Shown: positions 24,543-33,312 of the stretch, one piece after another
Position numbering within the stretch: the first letter of the stretch is position 1
Layout: each line of letters begins with the position of its first letter
Source of the DNA: Bacteroidales bacterium
Lineage (GTDB): Bacteria; Bacteroidota; Bacteroidia; Bacteroidales; Bacteroidaceae
DNA length: 45,716 nucleotides
Reading direction: 5' to 3'
NCBI GenBank assembly: GCA_004556745.1
Contig: SFFY01000014.1
Location: 1 to 45,716, forward strand
Position numbers and translations under genes: made by a program
The notes under the pieces: model-generated
Databases searched by the model: none
Told to the model about the DNA's origin: nothing
Seen by the model: only the letters and a program-made list of their open reading frames with translations

Positions 24543-25168
24543 TTTCTCACCAAAACTTTGTGCGTCCCTTTACCCTCCGTGGTAAAAGGACTTTCGGGGT
24601 CGTTGGTAATGGCTTTCAGTTCCACTGAGGCGGCGGTGCGGCTCAGATTGTTGAGGACGGCGTAGTCTTCAATGCGCATGAATTTGTGCGCGTCGATATA
24701 CTCCAACGCGCGGGCGATGCGCTCTTCCAGCGTGTAGGGCGATACCGAGAGTTTTTTGACGCGCACTTCCTCATCGCGCTCGAAATGAGCATTGCGCCTC
24801 ACCTCGCCGAGTAGTCTTTCGGACACACGGAAATTCACTTTCTTGGGCACTACGTGGCGATAGAGCAGCGGGTCGTCGTCGGAGGACAACTCCGTAGGTT
24901 TGTCGTCGTCAAAGCCAATAGAAAGGGAGAACGTGCCCAGGCCGTCGATACGCACGTTGTGCCCGTCCGCCAACTCCATTGCCAGCGTTTGTGCCAGGGC
25001 ATCGAGCGCGGCACGCAGGATATTGGGCTGAATGGCGGTGCTGTAGTGCGACATTATCTTTACCAACTCGTCGGTTGAAAGCGTGTGGTGGCGCTTCAAC
25101 TTGGGGAAAACATTGCGCCGGCCCGACTTATGAATATCGGGCATCTCTTGAAGTACGAATTTTGTCAT
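24539..25168 (-). CDS. HU-related DNA-binding protein with C-terminal extension
   Basis: A 209-aa member of the HU/IHF-related group of Bacteroidetes. Residues about 1-125 match the HU-related pattern: VFPKLKRHHTLSTDELVKIM, then ILRAALDALAQTLAMELADG and VRIDGLGTFSLSIG, then VPKKVNFRVSERLLGEVRR. Residues about 140-209 (LEERIARALEYIDAHKFMRIEDYAVLNNLSR) look like an added helical, possibly winged-helix, DNA-binding part. It probably binds or bends DNA; the targets are unknown. Its stop codon lies inside a dispersed repeat, and a 15-bp palindrome TTAGTTTTTGACTAA (25173-25187) sits right before its start. Confidence 0.85.
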   Translation of the reverse strand: MTKFVLQEMPDIHKSGRRNVFPKLKRHHTLSTDELVKIMSHYSTAIQPNILRAALDALAQTLAMELADGHNVRIDGLGTFSLSIGFDDDKPTELSSDDDPLLYRHVVPKKVNFRVSERLLGEVRRNAHFERDEEVRVKKLSVSPYTLEERIARALEYIDAHKFMRIEDYAVLNNLSRTAASVELKAITNDPESPFTTEGKGTHKVLVRK

Positions 25169-25244
25169 AAGATTAGTTTTTGACTAAGGCAGAAAATTTT
25201 TCTTTCATGCCTTATATTTTTAATTTTATTTGAGATAATCTTTA

Positions 25245-25426
25245 TTCAAAACTTTGGAATGTATATTCTAAACTTTTGAACGCTTGTTCAAAACTTTGGA
25301 ATATATGTTCAAAACTTTTGAACAAAAATTTTCGCTGCAATAATAAGAATTTTCAAGCACCTGGCAAAAAGTTTTTCGGAGAGAAGAAAAAATATATTGG
25401 AAGAAAGCATTGACTGCCGCGCGGCA
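25245..25426. repeat. 21-bp-pitch palindrome array, copy 2 (variant)
   Basis: Four 15-bp near-palindromes start at 25245, 25266, 25287 and 25308, an exact 21-bp step. The units are TTCAAAACTTTGGAA, TTCTAAACTTTTGAA, TTCAAAACTTTGGAA and TTCAAAACTTTTGAA. The linkers are TGTATA, CGCTTG and TATATG, ending with CAAAAA. The outer bases differ from copies 1 and 3 (TTAC/GTAA becomes TTCA/TGAA), largely in paired fashion. The 12-bp palindrome TGCCGCGCGGCA (25415-25426) lies almost exactly five steps downstream. It fills the middle of the 392-bp gap between the HU-like gene and the lipoprotein gene. Confidence 0.8.
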
Positions 25427-25453
25427 AGTTTTTATTAAAATATGTGCAAAGCA

Positions 25454-25485
25454 TTTGTTCAATATAAATAATATACATATTTTTG
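25454..25485 (+). promoter_or_regulatory. Bacteroidetes-type promoter of the lipoprotein-receptor operon
   Basis: TTTG (25454-25457), a 20-bp spacer and TATTTTTG (25478-25485) match the -33 and -7 elements. The leader to the ATG at 25561 would be about 70 nt, with no obvious riboswitch. Confidence 0.65.
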
Positions 25486-25560
25486 CCTGGTAGTTCTTAG
25501 AAACACCTTTTTGAGCGAAATTTTGCCATATTTTATCACAAATATAAATCAGAGATTATC

Positions 25561-26997
25561 ATGAAAAAGTTTGCATTTTTGCTTTTGGCCGCCGCCCTGC
25601 TCACGGGCTTCACGGCTTGCAGCGACGACAAGGAAAACGAAAACTCTCAGACCACTACAACCGAAAACGGCGGCGGCAGTGGTGAAGGCGGTGGTAGCGG
25701 CGCAGGCGCTAAAACTCCCCTCGCCCAAAAGCAGTATATGGAGCAAGTAGGAAAGGAACTGATGCAACTCACGCCGGCTTCCGATTTCCAGCAGATTTCA
25801 GAACTTGCCAACCACGTGGCCGACACTTATATGGACAGCTACGACTGGGACAGCGTGGAAGACTGGGCAGAAACCTGCTTCGACAATGCCTGCACCTTTA
25901 TCAACACCGAAAAAGAAACGGAAACTTGGAATGGCTATGGCTGGACTTCCATTTACAATTATTTCTACAATAACTACAAAAGCCTGCTGATGGCTTCCAA
26001 TTTCACGGGACACTTCACCGCCCAAAACGGCAAATGGGTGCAGACGCCCGCCAGCGACCTACAATTTATCTTCAAAGGAAAGACGGGACAGCAATGCGTG
26101 CTCAAGCTCGAAACAAGCGGCGCGGTGAAGCAAGTGCACATGGGAGAAATTGAGGAATGGGACGGCTACGAATACACCTATTCGGAAAGCGAACAAACAT
26201 CAACCAGCAACGAATATTACAACTACTACGACATGACCATCGGCGTGCCCGAACATATCGCCGTGACCCTTACCGAAGGCAGCAACACCATATGCAAGAC
26301 CACCGTCAACGTAGATCTCAACAGCCTCTCCGGCGCGGAGTTCGACATCAGCAAAAGCAACTTCACGGTCGATGCCACTATGGAACTCAACAACGGCTAT
26401 AAGTTCACTGTTTCAAAGGTTGCCTACTCCGCCAACAGCAAAGCAAGCGTCGTGGGCGAAGCCACGAAGAACGGCACAAAGCTCTGCACCCTCGCCGCCG
26501 CTGCCGACGTGTCGGGATTGCCCTCCTGCTATCTCAGCACACTCGTGAGCGACGAGGCTGACGAGGACGACTTCGAAAATGCCAACGGCAAGAACTGCCA
26601 CGCCGTGGTGGACCTTATGGGTAAGATACAGCTTATTGGCGATTTGAGTGACGTGATAAAATACGTAGACTACCTGGATCAGGCTGACGAGAACGACGAG
26701 AACGAAAGCCAGTTCAAATCGTACGTAAACCAGGCCAACAGCCTCTTGAACTTCTATCTCTACTTCGACAACACGAACACCAAGCAGGCTAAGGTGGACC
26801 TCGAACCTTTCCGCGACGAATATTACAACTATTGGAACGGCACAACGACCAATTACTGGTATTTCGAACCCGTTATCCGCTTCTTCGACGGCACGGCTTA
26901 CAGCACGTTTGAGGCGTATTTCAACGAAACGGATTTCAAAAGCCTGATCAATACTTTCAACGACCTGCTCGACAATTACGAAGACCTCATTGAATAA
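25561..26997 (+). CDS. Uncharacterised lipoprotein
   Basis: A 478-aa lipoprotein of no family I can name. The signal peptide MKKFAFLLLAAALLTGFTAC ends in a lipobox with SDD after the Cys. A low-complexity linker follows (EN, TTTT, then GGGSGEGGGSGAG, about 24-50). The rest is acidic and rich in Asn, Tyr and Asp, with alternating helical (about 50-120, 330-400) and strand-like stretches and Trp/Tyr-rich segments. The acidic residues at +2 and +3 and the glycine linker suggest surface exposure, which is an inference. It is first in an operon: the next gene, a TonB-dependent receptor, overlaps its 3' end by 8 bp. It may be the ligand-binding partner of that receptor. Confidence 0.8.
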   Translation: MKKFAFLLLAAALLTGFTACSDDKENENSQTTTTENGGGSGEGGGSGAGAKTPLAQKQYMEQVGKELMQLTPASDFQQISELANHVADTYMDSYDWDSVEDWAETCFDNACTFINTEKETETWNGYGWTSIYNYFYNNYKSLLMASNFTGHFTAQNGKWVQTPASDLQFIFKGKTGQQCVLKLETSGAVKQVHMGEIEEWDGYEYTYSESEQTSTSNEYYNYYDMTIGVPEHIAVTLTEGSNTICKTTVNVDLNSLSGAEFDISKSNFTVDATMELNNGYKFTVSKVAYSANSKASVVGEATKNGTKLCTLAAAADVSGLPSCYLSTLVSDEADEDDFENANGKNCHAVVDLMGKIQLIGDLSDVIKYVDYLDQADENDENESQFKSYVNQANSLLNFYLYFDNTNTKQAKVDLEPFRDEYYNYWNGTTTNYWYFEPVIRFFDGTAYSTFEAYFNETDFKSLINTFNDLLDNYEDLIE

Positions 26998-29020
26998 GTC
27001 TTATTCTAAATTTTTGATTTGCATGATACTCTGTGTATCGACTTTCCACTTTGCCCTTGCGCAAGTGGAAAGCGAGACACAGAGTATCGCGCTTGATAGC
27101 GCCGTGGTACGGGCATGGAGACATTCGTCGAAAGTGAAACTGAAAGCCGACGGCAGCACCGTGTGGGACATGCGTCTGATGAACGAGCTGCCGCAGATAT
27201 TGGGCAATGCCGACATCATGCACTACGCGCAGGCGATGCCGGGCATACAGACCAATTCGGAATACCGCAGCGGCATCAACATTCAAGGCTGCGAAGCCTC
27301 GCACAACTATATCTCCATTTACGGCGTGCCGCTCTACAACGTGAACCATCTGCTGGGTTTCTTCTCGGCATTCAACCCCACGCATTTCAGCACTACGGAA
27401 ATCAGCAAAGCTCCCGCCACGGCCGCCCGGCCGGGCAGGATTGGCGGCACGCTCAACCTCACCCCGAACCTCGAAAGCATTGACTCCATCAACGGCGAGA
27501 TCACCGTGGGGCTTATATCCTCGCAGGGCACGCTGCGTGCACCGCTCGGCAAAAAGGTAGTGCTGGCCGTGTCGCTCCGCGCCGCCTACATGAACCTGCT
27601 TTACGGCAAATGGCTGGACACGGGCGACGGACAAATCAAATATTCGTTCTTCGACTCCAACGCCAGCCTGAAATACGACATCAACGACCGCCACAGCCTC
27701 GTGCTCGACTATTACGGCGGCGGCGACAAGGGCAGTTTCCTGATGCCGCGTTACGGGGCTGACATGGCTGCCCAATGGGGCAACTATGCGGGAGCCGCGC
27801 ACTGGTTGTTCAAAAAAGAAAATCTCGACCTCCGCAACACCTTCTACACCACCCATTACCGCAACCGCTTCAAACTGAAAATGGCGGAGCTCAACGCCGC
27901 CCTGCCCTCCGATATCCACGAAACGGGCTACAAAGGACTACTGCATTATAAGAAATGGACCGCAGGCGCAAACGCGGCATACTATCTGCTGCACCCGCAA
28001 TCCATAACTACCGAAGGCTACACTAATATCTCGCCAAAAACGCCCGCAAGGCAAAAGGCATTTGAAACCACGCTCTTTTGCGACTACCGGCAACCGCTTG
28101 CCAAAAACCTTGCCGCAACGGTCGGGCTGAAAGGCACGCTGTGGCACACAGGCAGCACAACGTTTGCCCAAGCCGACCCCTCGGCATCGCTGACATTCGA
28201 CAACAGCAAGGTGCAGGCATCGCTGGCCTACGCTTTCAATCACCAAAACCTTTTTCAGACAGGCTTTACAGACATGGGACTGCCCACGGAGTTCTGGTTC
28301 GCCGCCGGAAAGGAGCACCGTCCGCAAAGAGCCCACACGCTCTGCCTAAGCACGGCGGCCTATTTTGCAAAGAGAAGATACCGGCTGAGCGCAGACCTCT
28401 TTCTGCGCCGGCTATTCAACCAAATCGAATATAAGGGCAATGTGCTCGACCTCGTCAATACCGTGTACGATTACAGCAAGGCGCTCATGCACGGACAAGG
28501 CACCAACTACGGCGCAAGCATCATGCTGCAAAAGTGCTCGGGGAAACTTACCGGTTGGTGCGCCTACACTTACAGCCGCGCCCGGCGCACGCTTGTGGAA
28601 CTCGGCAACGAAACCACCTTTCCCGCTAACCACGACCGGCCACACGAGGGTAACATCTTGGTTTCATACAGCCCCAACAAGCATTGGAACGCCAGCGCCA
28701 CCTTCGTATTTGCCTCCGGCAACCCTTTCACCGCCCCCGAGGCGCTTTGCCTCATCAACAACAACATTGTCTGCATCTACGGCCCTCACAATGCCAACAG
28801 GCTCAACCCTTACTACCGCTTAGACCTCTCGGCAAGCTATAAGTGGCGCGGCAAACTGATGAAAGAGCAAGGCTTCAACGTGTCGCTCTACAACGCTACG
28901 GGCCACGCCAACGAACTCTTCTGGACAATTGACAAACGCGCGGACGGCTCGTTTGCCTACCTCCCCGTATCGTTCATCATAAAGGCATTGCCCTCGCTAA
29001 GCTATTTCTGCAAATTCTGA
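26990..29020 (+). CDS. Small TonB-dependent receptor-like outer-membrane protein
   Basis: A 676-aa protein with a plug-like N-terminus (LPQILGNADIMHYAQAMPGI, GINIQGCEASHNYISIYG, ARPGRIGGTLNLTP) and a beta-barrel ending in LPSLSYFCKF. It lacks the carboxypeptidase-like N-terminal domain common in SusC-type receptors. With the TTG at 26990 as start it has a full signal peptide (KFLICMILCVSTFHFALAQ). The first ATG (27023) would leave almost no positive N-region, so the TTG start overlapping the upstream stop is preferred. It lies 1 bp overlapped with a DUF4249 lipoprotein gene. The substrate is unknown. Confidence 0.85.
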   Translation: MNKSYSKFLICMILCVSTFHFALAQVESETQSIALDSAVVRAWRHSSKVKLKADGSTVWDMRLMNELPQILGNADIMHYAQAMPGIQTNSEYRSGINIQGCEASHNYISIYGVPLYNVNHLLGFFSAFNPTHFSTTEISKAPATAARPGRIGGTLNLTPNLESIDSINGEITVGLISSQGTLRAPLGKKVVLAVSLRAAYMNLLYGKWLDTGDGQIKYSFFDSNASLKYDINDRHSLVLDYYGGGDKGSFLMPRYGADMAAQWGNYAGAAHWLFKKENLDLRNTFYTTHYRNRFKLKMAELNAALPSDIHETGYKGLLHYKKWTAGANAAYYLLHPQSITTEGYTNISPKTPARQKAFETTLFCDYRQPLAKNLAATVGLKGTLWHTGSTTFAQADPSASLTFDNSKVQASLAYAFNHQNLFQTGFTDMGLPTEFWFAAGKEHRPQRAHTLCLSTAAYFAKRRYRLSADLFLRRLFNQIEYKGNVLDLVNTVYDYSKALMHGQGTNYGASIMLQKCSGKLTGWCAYTYSRARRTLVELGNETTFPANHDRPHEGNILVSYSPNKHWNASATFVFASGNPFTAPEALCLINNNIVCIYGPHNANRLNPYYRLDLSASYKWRGKLMKEQGFNVSLYNATGHANELFWTIDKRADGSFAYLPVSFIIKALPSLSYFCKF

Positions 29021-29883
29021 TGAAAACGCACCTCTGTTTACTGCTGTCGCTGTTGCTCGTCGCCCTGACCGCGTGCGAAAAAGACGTGTTGCCTCCCCAC
29101 AAGTCTCTGCTGGTGGTTGAAGGCTGGATTGAGGACGAGGGATTTCCCGTGATAATTCTCACAGAAACCTTGCCCGTCAGCCAAGAATACACCTCTTTGG
29201 ACAATATCTCGGACTACCTTGTGAAATGGGCAAAAGTCACCGTCAGCGACGGCGAACAGACGGAAGTGCTGATTGGAAAATATGAGAAGGGATATTTTCC
29301 TCCCTACGTCTATACAACAAGCAGGATAAAAGGAAAAGCGGGACGCACCTACACGCTTACGGTTGAGTATGAAGATTATTATGCCACCGCCGCCACAACC
29401 ATTCCTGAGCCGCCCGCCATTGACAACCTATCGATAAAAAAATGCGCCGACGTGGACACGCTCTACCAAATCGACCTTACTTTCAAAAGCAAACCAAGCA
29501 ATTACTACCAGATCTTTACCCGGGTGGGCGCAAACAACCGACAATTTATAGCCTCTTACCTCGGCAGCTACGACGGCAAGGTCTTAACACCCCAAAGCAC
29601 GCTGCCCGTATACAAAGGTTACAGCAAAACAGGCAGAAACTCGGACTACACGCCTTATTTCCTGTACAACGACACCTTGACCATAAAGCTGGCCTGCCTC
29701 GATGAAGCAGGTTTTAAGTTTTGGGACAGCTACTCGAAAAACCTTTCCCTGCAAGGCAACCTCTTTCTCGCCTCTTACATAAATTTCCCCTCAAACATCA
29801 ACGGAGGCATCGGCTATTGGTGCGGCATGGGCACAGACACAAAAAACCTCATCGTATCGAAGTGGCTGAATGAAAACAAGTAA
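29020..29883 (+). CDS. DUF4249 domain-containing lipoprotein
   Basis: A 287-aa lipoprotein with the signal MKTHLCLLLSLLLVALTAC and lipobox LTAC. The DUF4249 signature is clear at the start of the mature part (LLVVEGWIEDEGFPVIILTETLPVS) and again at KGKAGRTYTLTVEYEDYYATAATTIPEP. This family is known from Bacteroidetes, usually encoded next to a TonB-dependent receptor as here. The function is unknown; a periplasmic or surface partner of the receptor is likely. ATG overlaps the receptor stop (TGATG). Confidence 0.9.
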   Translation: MKTHLCLLLSLLLVALTACEKDVLPPHKSLLVVEGWIEDEGFPVIILTETLPVSQEYTSLDNISDYLVKWAKVTVSDGEQTEVLIGKYEKGYFPPYVYTTSRIKGKAGRTYTLTVEYEDYYATAATTIPEPPAIDNLSIKKCADVDTLYQIDLTFKSKPSNYYQIFTRVGANNRQFIASYLGSYDGKVLTPQSTLPVYKGYSKTGRNSDYTPYFLYNDTLTIKLACLDEAGFKFWDSYSKNLSLQGNLFLASYINFPSNINGGIGYWCGMGTDTKNLIVSKWLNENK

Positions 29884-29911
29884 ACCTTTGTGTAAAGCGA
29901 AAGCCCAGGGA

Positions 29912-29990
29912 GTAGGAGCGTTTTGAAAAACGCCTGTCCAATGCGCCGAACAACAATAACGCAAAGCATTAACCGGGCGTTTTTAATAAG
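29912..29990. repeat. Element with GGGCGTTTT ends, degenerate copy 2
   Basis: The left end GTAGGAGCGTTTTGAAAAAC has an imperfect palindrome. The right side has GGGCGTTTTTAATAAGAT, matching the alternative end of copy 1 (GGGCGTTTTTAATAAT). The centre is diverged. It lies just after the DUF4249 gene and may act as its terminator. The remaining gap to 30107 holds an inverted TGCATTTTTTC/GAAAAAAATGCA pair (30013-30049) and nothing else I recognise. Confidence 0.65.
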
Positions 29991-30133
29991 ATAGGACTAA
30001 ACTCCGATAAAATGCATTTTTTCAGCCTCCAAACTCCGAAAAAAATGCACGATGCACGAATTCTATTCCGCAATCTCGTACGGATTTGAGGTAAAAAAAG
30101 CACATTTTTGGCGATTTATAGTGCAATTATTCA

Positions 30134-30141
30134 TACTTTTG
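30134..30141 (+). promoter_or_regulatory. -7 element TACTTTTG upstream of the secreted protein gene
   Basis: TACTTTTG fits TAnnTTTG. A TTTG at 30107-30110 is present, but with a 23-bp spacer, longer than usual. The leader would be about 60 nt. Confidence 0.5.
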
Positions 30142-30209
30142 CAAATATTTCTGCGCATATAATAGCAATTTGCATTTTTGGAGACTTCAAACTATTACTT
30201 AAAGCATAT

Positions 30210-31598
30210 ATGAAAAAGTTTTTACTCTCTCTCTTTTCGCTGGTCTTTTCCGTCTGCACGCTTAACGCGGCAGAGGTGAGCTTTGCCATGCAAGACCTCA
30301 CGTGGATGTCCGACACACACGCCGAGTACGGCACGGGTTATCAGCTCACAGGCACAGCCGTCGCCGGCCTGCAAATCGGTTACTGGCAGGCCACGAGTGC
30401 TTACAAGCCTTCCACGGCGGTGGGCAGCTACGTGCCCGTACAGCAAAACCATGTGATGACGCTTGCCACGGCATCGGGCGCAGACATCACGAAAGTCGTG
30501 GTGACCTGCCAAAAGCCCACGCGCACCTCGGGCATCTATTTCAACTCCGTGCTTATCGCCGCCTCCGGCTCTACGGTGACGTGGGAAGGCAACGCCGCCA
30601 CGCTGAAAATGAAATTCAGCGGACTCTCCCACGTGACGAACATCACGATTGTCTACGACGACAGCCGAGTGGAACAAGTGGCACAGCCGACGTTCAGTCC
30701 CGAATCGGGCACGTATTTCGAGCCGTTCCTCTTCTCCGCCGAAACGGCCACAGAGGGCGCAACGATACAATATTCCATCGACGGCGGCGACTTCACCGCC
30801 TACACCGCCCCCTTTGAAATCAGCACCGCCTGCACCGTGCGCGTTAAGGCTGTGAAGGAAGGATATACCGACAGCGACGTCGCCGTAGCTACTTATAAAT
30901 TCCGCGTGCGCTGCGACGTGGCAAGCATTGCCGAAGCCCTGACGCACCTCGACACGGAAGAGGTGCTGCGCTTCAAGAAACCCGTAATCGTGACCTATCA
31001 GACCAGCAGCCAATTCTATACATACGTGCGCGATGAAAGCGGCAGCACGCTCATTATCGGCATGCTGCCCAAATATGAAAGCGGCGACTCAATCCCCGCC
31101 GGCTTCATGGGCAAGATGATCGACGACCACAGCCAGCTGAAACTCACGACCAGCGTGAGCGAAGAGTTCAAGACGGGCGCTTCGTTCGACGAAGCCATCA
31201 AGGGAACGGCTGCCGCCGCACCCGAGATGATGAACAAGACAGCCGACCCCGTGACAGCCGACCAGAACCGCTTCGTAGTGTTCAACATGGTGCTTTTCGA
31301 CGACACGGAACTCTCCATTTCCAACGGCACGAAGCTCGCCATCACCAACTACTTCAACACCGAGCTGCCCGAGAGCGGCATGTACAACGTAGCGGGCATC
31401 CTCTCCGTGTGGAACGACGTGATAAGCTTTTACCCCACCGCCTTCTACGACCCGACAACGGGCATCGCCAACACACGCATAGACACTGGCGCAACCGCCG
31501 CCCCCGAAGTGTTCGACCTCAGCGGCCGCCGCACCACGATGAACGCCAAAGGCCTGAAGATCGTAAGGCAAGGCGGGAAAACGAAGAAGATGTTTTAG
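30210..31598 (+). CDS. Secreted protein with chitobiase-like C-terminal-type domain and sorting tail
   Basis: A 462-aa exported protein. The start is the ATG at 30210 (MKKFLLSLFSLVFSVCTLNA signal peptide); a further ATG at 30108 lies upstream of the promoter. Domains: an N-terminal strand-rich region (about 20-150), then a CHB_HEX_C_1-like beta-sandwich (about 153-232: QPTFSPESGTYFEPFLFSAE, ATIQYSIDGGDF, CTVRVKAVKEGYTDS). A possible OB-like region follows (about 235-420). The end is the Bacteroidales tail VFDLSGRRT, KGLKIVRQGGKTKKMF, as in type IX-secreted or surface proteins. No catalytic motif is seen. It may bind carbohydrate or cell-surface material. It is a single gene. Confidence 0.75.
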   Translation: MKKFLLSLFSLVFSVCTLNAAEVSFAMQDLTWMSDTHAEYGTGYQLTGTAVAGLQIGYWQATSAYKPSTAVGSYVPVQQNHVMTLATASGADITKVVVTCQKPTRTSGIYFNSVLIAASGSTVTWEGNAATLKMKFSGLSHVTNITIVYDDSRVEQVAQPTFSPESGTYFEPFLFSAETATEGATIQYSIDGGDFTAYTAPFEISTACTVRVKAVKEGYTDSDVAVATYKFRVRCDVASIAEALTHLDTEEVLRFKKPVIVTYQTSSQFYTYVRDESGSTLIIGMLPKYESGDSIPAGFMGKMIDDHSQLKLTTSVSEEFKTGASFDEAIKGTAAAAPEMMNKTADPVTADQNRFVVFNMVLFDDTELSISNGTKLAITNYFNTELPESGMYNVAGILSVWNDVISFYPTAFYDPTTGIANTRIDTGATAAPEVFDLSGRRTTMNAKGLKIVRQGGKTKKMF

Positions 31599-31676
31599 AA
31601 TATAGCACATAACAGCAAGGCGTGCAACATTTTTTTAGAATTTGCACGGCGGTCTGCGTTATTTTCCATAATTTTG

Positions 31677-31729
31677 CAGATACACATAATAAGTTTCTCA
31701 TAAGGAAGCGTTATGTGTATCTGTTTTTT
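31677..31729 (+). terminator. Long hairpin with U tract upstream of gltX
   Basis: CAGATACACATAA (31677-31689) pairs perfectly with TTATGTGTATCTG (31711-31723) around a 21-nt loop and is followed by six T. It can end transcription of the secreted-protein gene. A TAATTTTG box (31669-31676) directly before it could also place it in a gltX leader, where it would attenuate. Confidence 0.75.
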
Positions 31730-31753
31730 GTACAAAAAAATCATAAATAAGCA

Positions 31754-33304
31754 ATGTCTGAAAGAAAAGTACGCGTGCGCTTTGCGCCCAGTCCCACCGG
31801 TCCGCTGCACATCGGCGGCGTCCGCACAGCATTATACAACTACCTGTTTGCCCGCCAGAAGGGCGGCGAACTCGTGTTCCGCATCGAGGACACCGATTCC
31901 AACCGCTTCGTGCCCGGCGCAGAGGCTTACATCATCGAAGCCTTCGGCTGGCTCGGCATCAAGTTTGACGAGGGCGTGAGCTTCGGCGGCAACTATGGTC
32001 CGTATCGGCAGAGCGAACGCCGCGACATTTATAAAAAATACGTGAAGCAGCTGCTCGACAGCGGCGCCGCCTACGTGGCGTTCGACACGCCCGAGGAACT
32101 CGACGCGAAGCGCAAGGAGGTGGAAAATTTCCAGTACGACGCGCACACGCGCCTCGGAATGCGCAACCAACTGACGCTGGGCAAAGAGGAAACGCAAAGG
32201 CTCATCGCCGAAGGCACGCCCTACGTGGTGCGCTTCAAGATTGAACCGGGCGAAGAGGTGCACGTGAACGACCTCATTCGCGGCGACGTGAAGATCATGT
32301 CGGACGTGCTCGACGACAAGGTGCTGTACAAGAGCGCGGACGAACTGCCCACGTACCACCTCGCCAACATCGTGGACGACCATCTCATGGAAATCAGCCA
32401 CGTGATACGCGGCGAGGAATGGTTGCCCTCCGCACCGCTCCACGTACTGCTTTACCGCGCCTTCGGCTGGGCAGACACGATGCCCGAGTTTGCCCACCTG
32501 CCCCTGCTGCTCAAGCCCGACGGCAAGGGCAAACTTTCTAAGCGCGACGGCGACCGCCTCGGCTTCCCCGTGTTCCCCCTCGAATGGCACGACCCAAAGA
32601 CGGGCGACATCTCTTCCGGCTATCGCGAAAGCGGTTATCTGCCCGAAGCGGTGATTAACTTCCTCGCCCTGCTCGGCTGGAACCCCGGCGGCGACCAGGA
32701 GTTGCTCTCCATGGACGACCTTGTGCGCTTGTTCGACCTCACGAAGTGCTCAAAGAGCGGCGCAAAGTTCGACTACGTCAAGGGGCAGTGGTTCAACCGC
32801 GAATATCTGCTGGCACGCCCCGAGGCAGAGCTTGCGCCGGAGTTTGTACGCGTGTTCGCCGCAAACGGCATCGCTGTTACAGAGCAGCAGGCCGCAGCCG
32901 TAATCGCCATGATGAAGACAAAGAACATCGAAGTGGAAGAAGGCGGCGTGAAGAAAAAGCGCAGCATCAGTTTCGTACGCGACTTCTATCCGCTCTGCGA
33001 CTTCTTCTTCAAAGCCCCCGCCTACGACAAGGAGGATAAGTTTATCAAGAAAAACTGGAAAGACACCGCCGCCGCCGACATGCAGGAACTGGCCGCCGTG
33101 CTCGAAGGGCTGGAAGATTTCAGCATCGAGAGCCAAAAGGTGGCCGTTGAGGCTTGGGTTGGCGAAACGGGCAAGAAGCCTTGGAACGCCTGGCGCGTAT
33201 GCCTCGTGGGCGAGGGCAAAGGCCCCGATATGTACGAACTGGCAGCTTTCCTCGGCAAAGAGGAGACGCTGCGCCGCATGAAAGCCGCATTGGAAGCATT
33301 ATAA
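31754..33304 (+). CDS. gltX: Glutamyl-tRNA synthetase
   Basis: A 516-aa class I aminoacyl-tRNA synthetase that charges tRNA-Glu. The HIGH-type motif is PSPTGPLHIGG (His near 19), and the KMSKS-type motif is KLSKRDGD (about 260-264). RIEDTD and the GEEWLPSAPLH region are present, with an all-alpha anticodon-binding C-terminal part. It is complete. It is the first gene of a tight plus-strand run with waaA only 8 bp downstream. Confidence 0.98.
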   Translation: MSERKVRVRFAPSPTGPLHIGGVRTALYNYLFARQKGGELVFRIEDTDSNRFVPGAEAYIIEAFGWLGIKFDEGVSFGGNYGPYRQSERRDIYKKYVKQLLDSGAAYVAFDTPEELDAKRKEVENFQYDAHTRLGMRNQLTLGKEETQRLIAEGTPYVVRFKIEPGEEVHVNDLIRGDVKIMSDVLDDKVLYKSADELPTYHLANIVDDHLMEISHVIRGEEWLPSAPLHVLLYRAFGWADTMPEFAHLPLLLKPDGKGKLSKRDGDRLGFPVFPLEWHDPKTGDISSGYRESGYLPEAVINFLALLGWNPGGDQELLSMDDLVRLFDLTKCSKSGAKFDYVKGQWFNREYLLARPEAELAPEFVRVFAANGIAVTEQQAAAVIAMMKTKNIEVEEGGVKKKRSISFVRDFYPLCDFFFKAPAYDKEDKFIKKNWKDTAAADMQELAAVLEGLEDFSIESQKVAVEAWVGETGKKPWNAWRVCLVGEGKGPDMYELAAFLGKEETLRRMKAALEAL

Positions 33305-33312
33305 TTTTCCCC

